A stretch of 64,000 nucleotides of DNA from Atopsyche davidsoni (taxonomy: Eukaryota; Arthropoda; Insecta; Trichoptera; Hydrobiosidae), in contig JAILWY010000009.1 in NCBI GenBank assembly GCA_022113835.1, forward strand, positions 9,152,001-9,216,000, written 5' to 3'. The position numbers and the translations under genes were made by a program. This document shows positions 25,123 to 36,949 of this stretch, in pieces. Below the pieces are notes generated by a model. The model was not told where the DNA came from, ran no database searches, and worked only from the letters and a program-made list of their open reading frames with translations. The number at the start of each line of letters is the position of its first letter. Within the stretch, counting starts at the first letter, position 1.

Positions 25123-25331
25123 AAATTCAATATTTTTGACAGAGAGTACTTGGTGGAATTCCATTTTAATATTTTTGAGTAAAATACTTGAGTGATTTTC
25201 CACATGTTCGTTTTTATTTTTATTTTTTATATAAAATCTCACTGTGTTTGATAATGCAAACGTGAAAGGTTGGCGAAACAAATAAAAACGAACATGTGGA
25301 AAATCACTCAAGTATTTTACTCAAAAATATC
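25123..25331. mobile_element. Foldback copy of a dispersed repeat (copy A)
   Basis: This is a 209-bp insert between identical 11-bp direct repeats. It contains a perfect 51-bp inverted repeat (25169-25219 with 25280-25330) around a 60-nt loop. The inverted first segment, 25126-25219, is the reverse complement of 42803-42896 with only one mismatch in 94. The central core 25227-25279 (starts TTATATAAAATCTCAC) matches 42743-42795 closely. The core contains TTGATAAT, a GCAAAC / GTTGGC imperfect stem with loop GTGAAAG, then GAAAC. Copy A lacks the 7 bases CGGTCAC that follow GAAAC in copy B. An inverted 5' segment plus a target duplication is the hallmark of twin-priming during LINE-type retroposition, but a duplicated foldback unit is also possible. 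Short frames over it (25111-25311 minus) are not a gene. Confidence 0.65.
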
Positions 25332-25342
25332 TAAATGATAAG
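25332..25342. repeat. Right 11-bp target-site duplication
   Basis: TAAATGATAAG is the partner of 25112-25122. Confidence 0.6.
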
Positions 25343-26194
25343 CTGAAGTTCACAAAGAATTAGTAGTTGTATGTGAATGCTGGTCGAGATAGTAACAATG
25401 TATATAAAGGATATTTAAGCATAAAATCACAATTTACTATCTTATTATCATCATTATATATTGTCAACCTTATGCTGGATTAAAAAAATATTCATGTATA
25501 TTTTTGTCTACTTGGATATAAAATTTAGAATATTTTCATGAAAATCACCCCTAGATCAGAACTTCCCGAAACTCGTTGCCACAAATAATCCTTAACACAA
25601 ATATAATATGCTATTAAAAAACTACTATACAATATATCCTTTTTAGAAATTTATGTCTCAGGATTGATAGTCTTTTGAGCTTTGATAATTAATTTTTAAG
25701 ATATTAAAAACTATACGTTTTGCTTTATTAAAAAAAATTAAATAAATAGTTTAACGATTCGACTTATTTTTGATGATGATAATAACAGTTTAAATGTCAA
25801 AACAAGTTTATGTTTATAAAACACAATACGGATTCTAAATTCAAAATATTTAGTAATAAAAATCGATCGGAAAATAGGTTTTAAAACCATAAAATGTAAA
25901 AAAATAAACATAAAAATAAACTCCCAATAAATTGTCTTTTAAAAAAGATTTCCAATCTCAAACAACAAAAAACAGCCAGAGAGAACACAACAGTCCAGGA
26001 TCCGATACAGTAGAAACTTTGATTCGTAATTCAATCAGGTACAGTAAGCGCTGTGTTATTCAGATAAAAATACGGCTTTCATTGAAAATACAATACCTGG
26101 AGAAAACTTCCTAACAAAGATTAACTGTTTTCCTTTACTCGGGAGCAATAAAAACTTACATCGAAATGCAATTGAATTTAAAGAACTGGAAAGC
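25343..26194. other. AT-rich non-coding stretch
   Basis: AT-rich DNA. The open frame 25932-26114 (+) has no recognisable content. Confidence 0.4.
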
Positions 26195-26520
26195 GATAGC
26201 CCCACAGTAAAATGTACCGATGCGAAATGCTCCGGGAGCGTCGCGGAGTTTGTTTTGTTTCCGAAAACTCGAGAATTGTAGGGGTAGCGCCGGGCGACTG
26301 AAGGGCCGCCCGACCATTCACACAATTTTAATTTCAGCAAGTCACGTAAATCCTTGTTGCTTCTGTAGTACAGTGGAGTACTCTCAGGCGGGAGCGAGGG
26401 ACTATAGTGGGCCTCTCGCTCGCAGACGCAGAGGTTGTATGCTGAATTAGCGACGATTCTTCAGGGCTTTAGAGAAGTGGCACCAAACTGGAGGTACTAC
26501 AGTCTGACGACACCACAATT
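26195..26520. other. GC-rich block
   Basis: A GC-rich block open on both strands (26056-26340 minus, 26220-26450 plus) with no domain on either. It includes GCCTCTCGCTCGCAGACGCA near 26411. Non-coding is preferred. Confidence 0.3.
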
Positions 26521-26689
26521 GATTGAATTAATAACATTATTTTAAAAACCTCAAACAGTTATATATTTCACCGATATAATTATTTACTTTTTTGAATAAG
26601 TAACCACTACTCTTAAATACCTATCTATATACATTACAATAAATAAACAAGGGGTTTTTTTGTAATAGTTTAGGAACACTATCTCAGTA

Positions 26690-26990
26690 TCGTATAGTGC
26701 CTCCAAAAGAATGAAGCTTAATTTGAAGGCTAGACACGTCGAGAGGCTTCCTGCTCCCTCTCAGCAGAGTGCCCGATACGGGTCCTCTCATTAATCGGCT
26801 GATTGTTTAAATTGTTTGGCTCTACCTGCGATTTTGTGATTATCAAAGACCATGTAGGAGTTTGCTTGGGAAGAGTGCAAGCTTAATTTGTCGGGGTACG
26901 CCGCCGAGCATTAATGAGAACCAGAGAACAATTTATCCTGGCGTTTGAGATTAATTTGCGTTGAGTTTCGTTACTTGGAATAATTATTTT
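26690..26990. other. Moderately GC-rich block
   Basis: Intermediate-GC sequence with several TTAAT/ATTAA homeodomain-type cores (26790, 26884, 26910, 26952). Such AT-core plus GC-spacer mixtures are common in developmental enhancers. This is inference only. Confidence 0.25.
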
Positions 26991-29279
26991 CTGTTTCGGA
27001 GTAAGGTTTGAGGAAATGTACATAAGTTAAGAATCAATTAGGCAGAATAAACAACAGCAATACCCTGTTGTATAACAAAAACAACGCGATATCGATCAGT
27101 ATTTTGCTTTTTGACATTTTAAAGAAATCCCAAAGCACTTAAATTAAAATGAATCTGACCAATATTTGGTAAAGACATTTACAAACATTAAACTCAAAAG
27201 CTCAAACATAAATATTAAAAACGATAAAAAGCAACAAACTGCATTAGGAATATAAATACATACACATAAATTTAAAAAAAAAAAATTAATAACAATAATC
27301 TCAAACTTTTTAACTTTGTTTTAAAGTTTTTATCTATATTATACAAGTATATTTATTTTCTCACATTTTTTAGTAGAATACAACTTAAATATGTTAGCGA
27401 AAGTCACTGATTTTTTTTACTGTGATTTATTTTGTAGTACAATCCTCGATTTGATTAATGTTACAGATATACTTCTGTGTGATTAATAATATAATTAACA
27501 CTTGGTTTGCTTAATTGTTTTAATTTCTATTACACTAAATCGGTTTTACAATACAATCCAGCCGTGTAAAGTTTATTAGCTCACATAAGTAAATAAAATC
27601 CAGATAAACAAAGGAAAATCAGTTGGTATTCGGGAGGGTTTCCGTGAACATTTATTTTGCCTGTCTCTGCCTGCTACTGAAGCACTTTGTTCTACTTCGA
27701 TTCACTCGTTCAATACTTTGCCGAAAGTTTACTTGTTCCAGCCGTACTGTGTACCCTAACGCTGTTCGTACGAGTAGTTATTGTATGTGCAAATGAAAGC
27801 AACACGAGTCAGCGACACAAGTACATGCTGAATTAAATGTTCTGAACGAGTTGGTGGACTAGATTGAGGTTAAAAATAGAGGAAATATATGTCAATTGAT
27901 TTGCAGTATAAAGTTGTTGAAAACGTTGCTCTTCTGCCAATTGAGCAATAAAACTAATATTTCACAAAACTAAATTAATATTTCAAATATTTATAGTATG
28001 TATTTGTTATGAAATACAACTTTGATAAAAAATAATTGCAGTCAATTGATTTTTCCTATTTCAATGCTTTACTAAAAATATAAAAAAATAAAAAGCAATG
28101 AACTGCTTTGGAAATACTAAAAATAGTTTGTTGATATCATTCAATAAGTGTTAAAATGTACTGTTGATGAAAAGTATGAACTTATTGTTTAAATTAAATA
28201 TTCATAGTTTCATTTATTTGATTTTAATTATTATATTCTCTAACTCCAAGTTTTGAATAAATGCAGTTTTGTATGATTTAAAATTCAAACACAAAATAAT
28301 ATTTAAATTAATAGCAAAATCGCATTAATTTTTTCAGGTATTGATAAATATGCATCGAGCGCTCAGGCATGTTAAATGAGTCGAGAATTTTCAGGAGAGA
28401 TTCCATTCTCTAAGCTAATGATTCATTTCTTTTATGTTCCGGTAAATCGCATTATGCTATTTCAGCTTCGGATAAATCACTTAAGCTCTCGTCGCGTATC
28501 GCCGATGGTAAATGAGTTTTAAAAGACATTTTTCCAGTCTTCCCTAATTTATAAGAAGGCAAGAAGTGAACGACGCAAGAAATGCTTAGTGACTTTTTCG
28601 TTTGATTTTTTGCATTTCATCAACCCAATTCTCTTCATTGATACCTTCATACGTAATATTGAATATCCAATTAGAGACTATCGTTCTTGATTATCTAGAT
28701 AATTTTTAGATTGATTTTAAGAAATGAATAGATTAACAAGGAAAACGTATACAGTAATGTAAATCAAATATATTATCACAGAAATGAATAATTCAGAAAA
28801 TATGTATATTTGTATACATATATATTTTGGGTAAATTAGTTTTTAAAGACACCTAGACAACATAAAATTTGTGTTAACATAATATTTATGAATATCTAAA
28901 TACCGACAGCTCGATAGTATAGCTTGTTATATTTTAAAGAGTAATTTTTAAACGATATTTTCCCAACGGTTGCTATGATGACAAAGGTGTTCATTATGAA
29001 TTGATTTTAATTAAACACCAAAAATTAAGAGTTAAATATATCAAAATTCAACTAAACAAATTATAAATGATATTGAGACCAACTCTTGAACATGATAATC
29101 AAGGTTGAAGGTTTTTCCCTTTAGTCTTTTTACTGTTTCTTTAAAGCTTCCAAGACTTTATTTTTATTCATGAGGTTCAATTTCTCTTATTTAAAAATTC
29201 ATATTTTAAGTATTTAATTATATTCATAATGGACATGAAAGTATAAGATTAATAAATTTCTTTATCATAATTTTTGAAT
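26991..29279. other. AT-rich non-coding stretch
   Basis: AT-rich DNA with GC-richer patches at 27640-27790 and 28360-28590. No coding frame, RNA gene or element ends were recognised. Confidence 0.4.
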
Positions 29280-29570
29280 TACCTAACACAATTTTGCGCC
29301 ATTTTACTTTTCCTGTCACCCCAAACAAGCTGCTTGGAGCGCTTATTAGTATTCACTCTAGGCAAGAATTTTTAGTAATATCACAGGTAGGAAGCTTCGT
29401 GTGTCACCATATAAGTTTAAATCAGACGGGGATGTCTTAGAGCCGTCACAGCAGTCAACCTGAGATGCGAAAGAGGGGGTGGGTGGCACCCCCGCCGCTA
29501 CCCCCGGAACCTTCTCCAGTAATGGAAGTGCCATTAGAGCATCGCATCTACTTCCAGTAATTTATGACAT
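29280..29570. other. GC-richer block with short hairpin
   Basis: A mixed block containing a perfect 7-bp hairpin, GGGGGTG (29475-29481) and CACCCCC (29487-29493), with a 5-nt loop. Two TCCAGTAAT repeats flank it on the right (29515, 29551). No gene was recognised. Confidence 0.35.
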
Positions 29571-29768
29571 ATTTAGCCATTAAACTTAGGACTAAAGTTT
29601 ATGGCATCATTAAAATAAGTTTTTTTGGCATTATGTGCGATTTTATGTATTAATATTTGCGGCGCCTCTGAGGCCTATTTTCATTATTAATTTAATAGTT
29701 AGATAGTTTTATTCTATTAATATTTGTGAAAAAGCTATTTTGTAATGAAATTTATCAAGTAGATTATA

Positions 29769-29770
<2 letters not shown>

Positions 29771-29858
<88 letters not shown>
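29771..29858. repeat. (AT)44 microsatellite
   Basis: An uninterrupted AT dinucleotide run of 88 bp ends exactly at the left terminus of the transposon. A short plus frame (29726-29941) that encodes an alternating Tyr-Ile run over it is an artefact of the repeat. Confidence 0.95.
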
Positions 29859-29861
<3 letters not shown>

Positions 29862-29872
29862 GGTGTCCCTTA
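29859..29872. repeat. Left terminal inverted repeat
   Basis: TAGGGTGTCCCTTA pairs perfectly with 32463-32476. Confidence 0.85.
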
Positions 29873-30143
29873 TATGACCAAAAAAATTTTTTTTTCAAAT
29901 TTCGAAATGCATACCCTCTACTTTTTTTACTAATGCTATAAGATACTTAAATATAAAATTTCATCTTTCTAGCATAATTGCAACCAGTGCCGACCGAGCT
30001 TCAAAGTTTAGTAAAAAACGTGTTTTGTCTTGATATTTCGGTCTGGTATAAAATCATTATAAATGCAATAAATTAAGTGAATAAAAGTAAAAATTCAATT
30101 AGATGAACATTAATTTTTAATCAAAAACATAAAGTAATAACAA

Positions 30144-32205
30144 TCAGTCAGGGTAACTTTTTTTTAGAGTTGTTTTTTTACAGTCCGGATACAATTTTCT
30201 ATGTTCCTGGACACAGCGCAGCAAGAACTGTTTTTGTTCCTCTTCAGCCGTGATAAGTCCGTTAAAATCTTGCATCATTTTAACAGCCCTTTCAGCAGTA
30301 TCATTCACAACTCTCAAATAATTAATTTTTCATTTAGCTTCCAGAAAAGCAGCATTATTATTCCAAGAAGATACATCTTCCTTTAGAAAACTGTCGTCGA
30401 TCTGCAGTCGTGATAAAAATTGTTTGCTCTTTTCCGATACGAAATCATGCAGTGTTTTGTCTGGAAAAAAAAGAAAAATAAGACAAATAACAAAAAAAAT
30501 CTACAACAATTTAAATATATTTAAATAAAATATACAAAAAGTCAATTTAACTTACCAAACAACCTTTGAGGAAGTTCTTCCTTTGACGGGTCATCGCGTT
30601 TGCTAAAATCTGAGGTTTTGTCCCGTTTGAAGTTGGCAATCATTTTCTTCTTAGTTTGGTTATCAACTTCATCATCAAACAGTGATAGAATAACTGTCTC
30701 TTCACATAAATACCACAAGTGATGGCTAAACTTGCTTATAGAAGCATTAGAAATTGTTGCGTCAACTTTTTCGTACTCTTTTAACATCTTCAAGAAGCGC
30801 AAATCTTGGTTAGGTGCTTTGATCGCCACTCTACATTCGAGCCAAGGTTTAACATACAACATCACGACAAATAAGCAAACATCTTGTAGAGCCTTTTTGT
30901 CCTTCGCAGTTATTCTGCATTGTGACTGAAGTAAACAAATTGTTTTAAAGAATAGATCGTTCTCGCCATCCAGCGTGCCTGATGCATGGCTCCGGGGGGG
31001 CTTAGTTTTAATTTTACCTCTGTGTCTCCTCCCAAAATTATTACGCACAGTTCGACCAATTTGTGGTAGTCATCTCTTACATAACCTTTGTCTAATTCTG
31101 CCTTATAAAATATTAACAAAGCTTGAATGTCTGTCTCGGCAACACGTTGTTTTACGAAATGAAGAGATGGTTCAATGATACTAGCGTCGATGTTTTTCCA
31201 ATTTTCTCTGAACTTTTTAAACATTGGAATATCTGGGCTACTAGTAATTTGCTTAATTTTGATTTCAAAGACAGCTTTTAGGACCAATTCATAAACATGA
31301 TGACGACAGGTGAAAAGCAGAAATTCTCTTCCTAAAGTTTGCTCCAAAATAGCACAAGCTCCATTAAAATGGCCAGTATTGGAAGCTGTTGTGTCGCAGC
31401 ACATTATTTGTACTTTACCGTGAAGGTTCCAGTCAAAAAGAGCTGTTGAGACAGCCTTACCTTGATGTTTTCCAGAAGAATGTTCTAGTTTCGGCACTGC
31501 AACAAGCTGTTCCTTATCGTCAAACGAAGCAATAACTGGCAAGCGTTCTTCTTTAGAACTTCGTACATCCAACCTGGGTAATAGTTTTCCATCCCAATGG
31601 ACTGTGGACTTGTTTTGGAAGTCAGATTTTAATGCTTCTGTCCTTGATTTTCTAGTTTTAGCAGCTAGTGATTCTCTTTGTCTTACAACCCTTTCCTCTT
31701 CTTCCATTCGTCGTTGTTTAGATCTATCTTCTTTTTCCGCCAATTTTTTATCAACACCACCCAAGCATCCCGGTCGACCTGGCTCTCTCTGTTTCATTAA
31801 AAATAATTTATCTTCCTCTATTTTCATTCTCATAAATGCATCAGCATGTGCAATATCAAACAAATTATCAAGATCAATTTTGAAATTGTTCTCACAGCTC
31901 TTGAACGTAACCTGAGTTTTCTTACAATTTTTTTGCAACTCTCTCCAAACATGATATAAATCAACAATTTTCTTCACGCAGTTAGGAAATGTCCCTGTTG
32001 GAATTCTTGCTTTTTCCCAATATATGATGCACTCCCTAATCACAAGATTTGCACTTTCACTAACAGTCAGTTTAACCTCAAGAATATTGTGAAATAGGAC
32101 CGAAAGAAATTGTCGATTAGATGGTAATTTTGCACCATTTATTTGATATCTAGGCAAACCGATAAGGAAATTATTTTGTTTATCACTCCGTAATTCCACC
32201 GACAT
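30144..32205 (-). pseudogene. hAT-like transposase, two exons, broken by a frameshift and a nonsense codon
   Basis: Exon 1 runs from ATG at 32205 down to 30556 and exon 2 from 30460 to TGA at 30144-30146. The intron 30461-30555 (95 bp) has a GTAAGT donor and a pyrimidine-run CCAG acceptor and joins in frame. The first frame (32205-30910, 431 codons) shows a basic and acidic, probably coiled segment at residues 155-195, HWDGKLLP at 203-210, CCDTTASNTG at 269-278 (D271 a likely catalytic Asp), CRHHVYELVL at 300-309, and PGAMHQARWM at 404-413. Near 30928-30940 reading must shift, equal to a 1-nt loss, to continue as ITAKDKKALQDVCLFVVMLY and HLWYLCEETVILSLFDDEVD (frame 31048-30542). Exon 2 then continues to an in-frame TGA at 30332-30330, followed by 61 more codons including VVNDTAERAVKMMQDFN. 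These motifs belong to a large transposase-derived family found in arthropod and cnidarian genomes. The link between HWDGKLLP and the preceding basic region looks shorter than usual, so an internal deletion is possible. The hAT assignment is inference; the family match is firmer. Confidence 0.8.
30461..30555 (-). other. Intron of the transposase gene
   Basis: On the minus strand this begins GTAAGTTAAATT and ends TTTTTTTTCCAG. Removing it joins LPQRLFG in exon 1 to the codons after it without a shift, and the protein then matches the family's C-terminal end. This is the clearest splice pair in the window. Confidence 0.75.
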
Positions 32206-32259
32206 GTCAACGCACTAAACAATGAAGCACTACTAATCTCAAAAATCACATATGAAATG

Positions 32260-32297
32260 ACAAATAAAACATGTAGGTAACTACATGTTTTATTTGT
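32260..32297. repeat. Perfect 17-bp stem palindrome inside the transposon
   Basis: ACAAATAAAACATGTAG (32260-32276) and CTACATGTTTTATTTGT (32281-32297) are exact reverse complements around a GTAA loop. It lies between the right terminal repeat and the transposase ATG (32205), that is, in the 5' leader and promoter region of the transposase. No counterpart was seen at the left end. It might be a transposase binding or expression-control site, or a small nested insertion. Confidence 0.8.
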
Positions 32298-32462
32298 AAA
32301 AGTCACAGCGCAGTACTTACGCAACTTGTATGGAAAAGTTAAAATCGCAAGTCGGCACGGGTTATCGTTTATAAATCGAACTAATATTTTTTTTCTAGAC
32401 AATATAGGGTTATTACTAAACTTTTAAGAAGGTATGCGTAAAAAAATATCGAACTTGAAAAT

Positions 32463-32476
32463 TAAGGGACACCCTA
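32463..32476. repeat. Right terminal inverted repeat
   Basis: TAAGGGACACCCTA is the exact reverse complement of 29859-29872. Confidence 0.85.
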
Positions 32477-32492
32477 ATATATATATATATAT
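32477..32492. repeat. Remaining (AT)8 on the right of the transposon
   Basis: A 16-bp AT run directly after the element, the counterpart of the 88-bp run on the left. It shows that the insertion went into a TA-rich microsatellite. Confidence 0.85.
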
Positions 32493-33399
32493 GTATACAT
32501 ACTAAGTTTAGTACACTTCAAAAGCACAATAGAATATCAAATAAGAATCAAGGAGAATAAACGAAGGCCGTTAGGTCGCATTTGACTACAACAAGCTGCT
32601 TTGAGTATTCACACACTTCAGAATTGAATGGAAGTTCTGCTACAAAATATGTTATTGTGCTATATTTTTATATTTCTATACAATAACGCATATATTGCCA
32701 GTGAAAAGACAGTTGAATTTTTGTAAGGTAAAACAGATCCTAAATAAAACTATTAATTATTTAACATAAAGTAAAAATCAAGTTTTTTAATCACAGTTGA
32801 AATAATTACGAACTCTGAAGTATATGGTGGTTAATAGATTTCAAAATACTATGTGGTGATTTAAGTACTACTATTAGTAATTATTATTTAAAAAAAAAAT
32901 TAAAAAACTTAACACACTTGGTCTTTTTAAAATGAACTTTATAGAATGTCTTTATTCAGTGAGTTATACAAGTAATTCGATTCAATAATTGCAGTAGACT
33001 GACAATCAGATGCAAATTTTCTTTATTCCATTCGTTCCCAGAAATGTTACGCAAGCACACAAACAGCACAGGGTGATTTCAAATGTGGTGCAATCCTTGC
33101 GATCTGGTATTTTTATTACTCCACAAAAATACTGAAAAACTATTTTTTTTTTCGTCAAGTGCATTTTTTCTAAAAATGTACAAACTCGTATTTTGTCATA
33201 GTTTCGACATGTAATATCAGTGCATGACAGCGCGAAGTAATGTTTAATTTGCTCGATTGACAACAATATTTTTAGATTTTAGGATGTGGCAAATATTATT
33301 TATTATTTTATTAAATTAAAAGAGTTTTAATTTTTAAATATTTTTTACTAAAAAAAGTAATAAAAGTGACAGGTTGAAACATCTGTGTTTTGTTTTGAA
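32493..33399. other. AT-rich non-coding stretch
   Basis: AT-rich DNA. The minus frame 33006-33266 is unrecognised. No element ends. Confidence 0.4.
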
Positions 33400-33800
33400 T
33401 CCCTCTGTACAAGCAACGCTCGGAATTCTCGATAGCTCTCCGTGAAACCCACTACTGAAGCAACAATATCAAATTATTGCACGGAAAGTAAGCTTGCATA
33501 AATTAAAGTAGGTTCTAGTACGCCTCTTGAAATTCTCCCAGCGTGCGGGCGGTGCTTCGTACTCAATAAATACCGATTCTAATATTCAATTTAACTTGGG
33601 CGTTATTTGGTTATGCAAAAAGTTTCTGTATTTTGTGGTTTGCGTCCGGCCACCTCGCTGCTAATTGAGGCTTTGTGCTTCCGCCTGTTTAATTTGCATT
33701 TGAATAATTAAGAATTCTGTATAAATTACATCAAAAGACTTAATTTTATCGGGCACTGGAGATTGCCCTTGCCCGAGGATTTGAGGAATGTGAGAGACAA
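33400..33800. other. Mixed-GC block with homeodomain and octamer-like motifs
   Basis: Moderately GC-rich DNA containing CTAATTGAGG (33660), TTTAATTTGCATTTGAATAA (33688; octamer-like ATTTGCAT) and AATAATTAAG (33703). This is a plausible conserved regulatory block. No coding frame. Confidence 0.3.
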
Positions 33801-34017
33801 CAGGTAGTTTATATTCAAATCATATTAAAAAAATAAGTCATATGCATAGTTTTTGTTATTTTTTTGATAGTTTATTTTTTCTTATATTTATAGTGCATTC
33901 AATTTTTTTAAGAAGATGTGCGTCGTACTCAGTAGTATCAGCCCACTTTTACTAGTTGATTTTTAAATGACCAAACCAATGAAAATATTTATGTGATTCT
34001 TATAATTTTTATTAAAT

Positions 34018-34020
<3 letters not shown>

Positions 34021-34051
<31 letters not shown>
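34021..34051. repeat. (TA)n microsatellite
   Basis: An uninterrupted TA run of about 31 bp. Confidence 0.95.
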
Positions 34052-34054
<3 letters not shown>

Positions 34055-36949
34055 AACTCAATTGAATGAAAATATTAATTACTAACAATAAAATGATGTG
34101 ATATTAAAGTTCTCTCAAAACGGAAAGAGTTTTTAACACTTTTAAGTTTTAATAATTATTTTGTGAATAAATATGTTTAAAAGTAGTAAATTTTTTGCTA
34201 AAATATTTTTCGAAAAATGGACTGTGATTGATTTTGAAGTAATATTTAATTTAAAAAAACCTTAGAAAAATATGAATTATTGTGTTTACGTTTACATGAA
34301 TGCTGTTTGTAAATAAATTATTGGATAATTTATATCAGATCAAATCAAAACGTTAAAATATATTTCATTATATTGTAAGCTCTAAATATCCGTCGCAATC
34401 GAATACAATAGAGCTACATCTGTTATAAATTTAGCTAGAAAATTAATACAGCCATTGCAAGCTTACATTCAAAATCAAGTTCACTCTGAAGCAGTTTTAA
34501 TTGTACTTTAGACTGTGTACGCTTGTAGCATAAATCTAATAATTTACATTTTGCTCCTGCTTCTTACATATTATCAGAATTCTGAATATTATAACATAGT
34601 GTATATTGTATCCCTTTCGTCACTAAGTAGAACAGTTTAACATAATTTATTTACCTACCTATGTAATATTCTAAACTTATGAATATATAGTAAATATACA
34701 CGTTGATGAATTAGATTTACAAATCGCAAATATATTTTAAGATAGTCTTTTGAATTTAATTAAAGCAAATCGAAATAGAGATAGGGTATGTTTTGTTGAT
34801 TGATTTTTCAAAGCGTTGCCTGTACACACAGTATCCTGTATTTCTACCCGGTAAAATAAACGATGGTTTACTCCAGATTCGCTGTACTTTACGATCTTTA
34901 ACCTTTCTATCGGAGGATTCTCTCCTGCCTCTCCCAGTAAACTTTAATTAATGCACGGTGATAAGGCGGCGCCCCTGGCCAGGCTCCCAGAAGTGCTGTT
35001 TCACCCCACAGTCTTCTTAGTAAAACTTTGATTGCTAAAGTGGTGCGATTTGCTATCTAAATTTACTGGATAAAAATTTACCGATTGATTAAATATTCTA
35101 AGCTCGTGGGTTTTTAGCAATTAAACTCATTTAATTAAACCAAGTTCGGTAGTTCACTAAAATAAATTGAAATTACATATTCGAATATACTTTCCAAATT
35201 ATGTTTCTATTTATTTATTGACAACAAAAATTGTGTGAGCACTTCAATTTAAAATCCCGGTTGCCTAGTGACTAATTCACAGTAGAGTTATAATGATATT
35301 ATAGAGATTGGGAAGCGGAATATTAAATGACAATTATTGTAAAGATATGTTCATATCAATAGTTTTAATTCATTCATACTTTGTGCTAAGAATATATTTT
35401 TTTGAAATATAGCAAATTGTTTATTATACTATTAAAAATCAAGTAGTCGGCAAGTTTTCATTAAACAACATTGAATCTAAATGAGTCCCTAGATCCTTGT
35501 TTCTGTATCCTCGAAATCCTTGAACTTCTCCTTGTAACTTAGGCCAGTACCACTCCTCTAGATCTTTCAGAACGTGGTCTAGAGTGGTGTGAGTCTAGAG
35601 TTATTTTGAAGTGACTTTCATTTATCTAATATAAAAATAGAAAACTTTCCTAAGTTTTGCGAATTTCGGATAATGCTACTCTCTAAGGGTGTTCGATCAA
35701 ATCTTTTATCAGTGCTAGATTAAAAGCAACAAAGAATACAAAAATCCAAAGGAAAAACAGAGCTGAATAGAAATACGTTCGATCTGTGCAATATATCGTA
35801 AATGAATTGGATATATATTACTTATTAACAGCAGTGTATCAAGTATAAAGAGATATACAATTCTCATCAATAAATACCGCTGGAGATAGAAAATTGCCTC
35901 AATCTGTTAAAGAGACCCCTTCAGAGACAGTTATCTCGTGAGATCCATAGAAACCCATCAGAAAAAAAAAACACGGAAACCTAATTGCGAATAATTGGCC
36001 AATCAGATTCAACCGGCTTCTTGAGTTCCACCATATTAATTGAAGTCTACATCGCAGCCAATGCTATCGGCTACTGTTATGAATAGAATATCTTTCAATT
36101 CAATAGATTTATTTCGATCGCACTTTATAGCGAATTGAAAAGCTGGAAAATTGGAAAACGACTAATTATTTCGCATACTTTGTGAAACGAGTGAATGGAG
36201 TATTGCAATTATTTTGGTATTTAATATCAAAGCTTGTAAAATTTTGATATAATTAAGAGGATGTATAAATATATTAAGGAAATGTTAAATTTGTTTTAAT
36301 GATAATTTTAATCACCAGAGTACTTGTATTTTACAGGATTATTTTCGATTGAATAGAGATAAGTGAGGCATATTAATTAATTTATTTTCCATTCAAAAAA
36401 CAAAATACGCCTGCTATATCATAATTTCACACAAAAATTAACATATATAATAATAATTCAAAATTGAATATATAGAAACTTACATGAAAACTGAGATTAA
36501 ATATTTAAATACATCAGATGGCATATTTTTTAAGTATATATGAAGTTTTGAACTAACTTTTTTATTTATAAACAAATTCCTAATTAAAGAAGAATATTAT
36601 CGAAGATGCTTCCAGTATTGTAAGTAATAAGATACCAAGTATAAATGCATAATATTTCACATATAATCACGGAAATTTTCCAGCAGTCTAGATAACGCGA
36701 ATAAGATTCACAAAATGGTTTGGTAGTTTGGTTTCTTGCCTATGAATAATAAACAACAGCAAACAAAAAGTTTTTCAGAATATCCTAGCTAGAACCCTTA
36801 CTCATAGATAATCACGATTATCGTACCAAATTTTAACTTTAAAAAATCTTGAAAAAATATGTTAAAGATTGGTTGTTTCAATTAATATGCTAGTATTACA
36901 TATTACGTAAATGCTAGGAATTTTCAATTTCAAAATGATTAATTGATTT
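34052..36949. other. AT-rich non-coding stretch
   Basis: AT-rich DNA with one GC-richer block at about 34800-35030 (GGCGGCGCCCCTGGCCAGGC near 34964) and a milder one at 35480-35600. No gene was recognised. Confidence 0.4.

Larger units (their letters stand above)
29859..32476 (-). mobile_element. hAT-like DNA transposon, decayed
   Basis: A 2.6-kb element bounded by inverted repeats. The left end TAGGGTGTCCCTTA (29859-29872) is the exact reverse complement of the right end TAAGGGACACCCTA (32463-32476). Subterminal sequence is also partly similar (TCAAATTTCG-like and GCATACC motifs on both ends). ATATATAT directly adjoins each end (29851-29858, 32477-32484). This allows an 8-bp target duplication, but the (AT)n context makes it unprovable. 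The TAGGG-type end, the possible 8-bp duplication and the transposase with Cys-x-His-His and Arg-Trp motifs fit the hAT superfamily. The element holds one minus-strand two-exon transposase gene and a strong palindrome near its right end. With a frameshift and a premature stop it is not autonomous, but its ends look intact enough to be mobilised by a related transposase. Confidence 0.8.

Noticed and set aside
29726..29941. Open frame encoding an alternating Tyr-Ile run
   Set aside because: It is simply the translation of the (AT)44 microsatellite and the left end of the transposon.
30732..31915. Plus-strand open frames at 30732-30929, 30975-31178 and 31604-31915
   Set aside because: They are antisense shadows of the transposase coding region, which carries the recognisable motifs on the minus strand.
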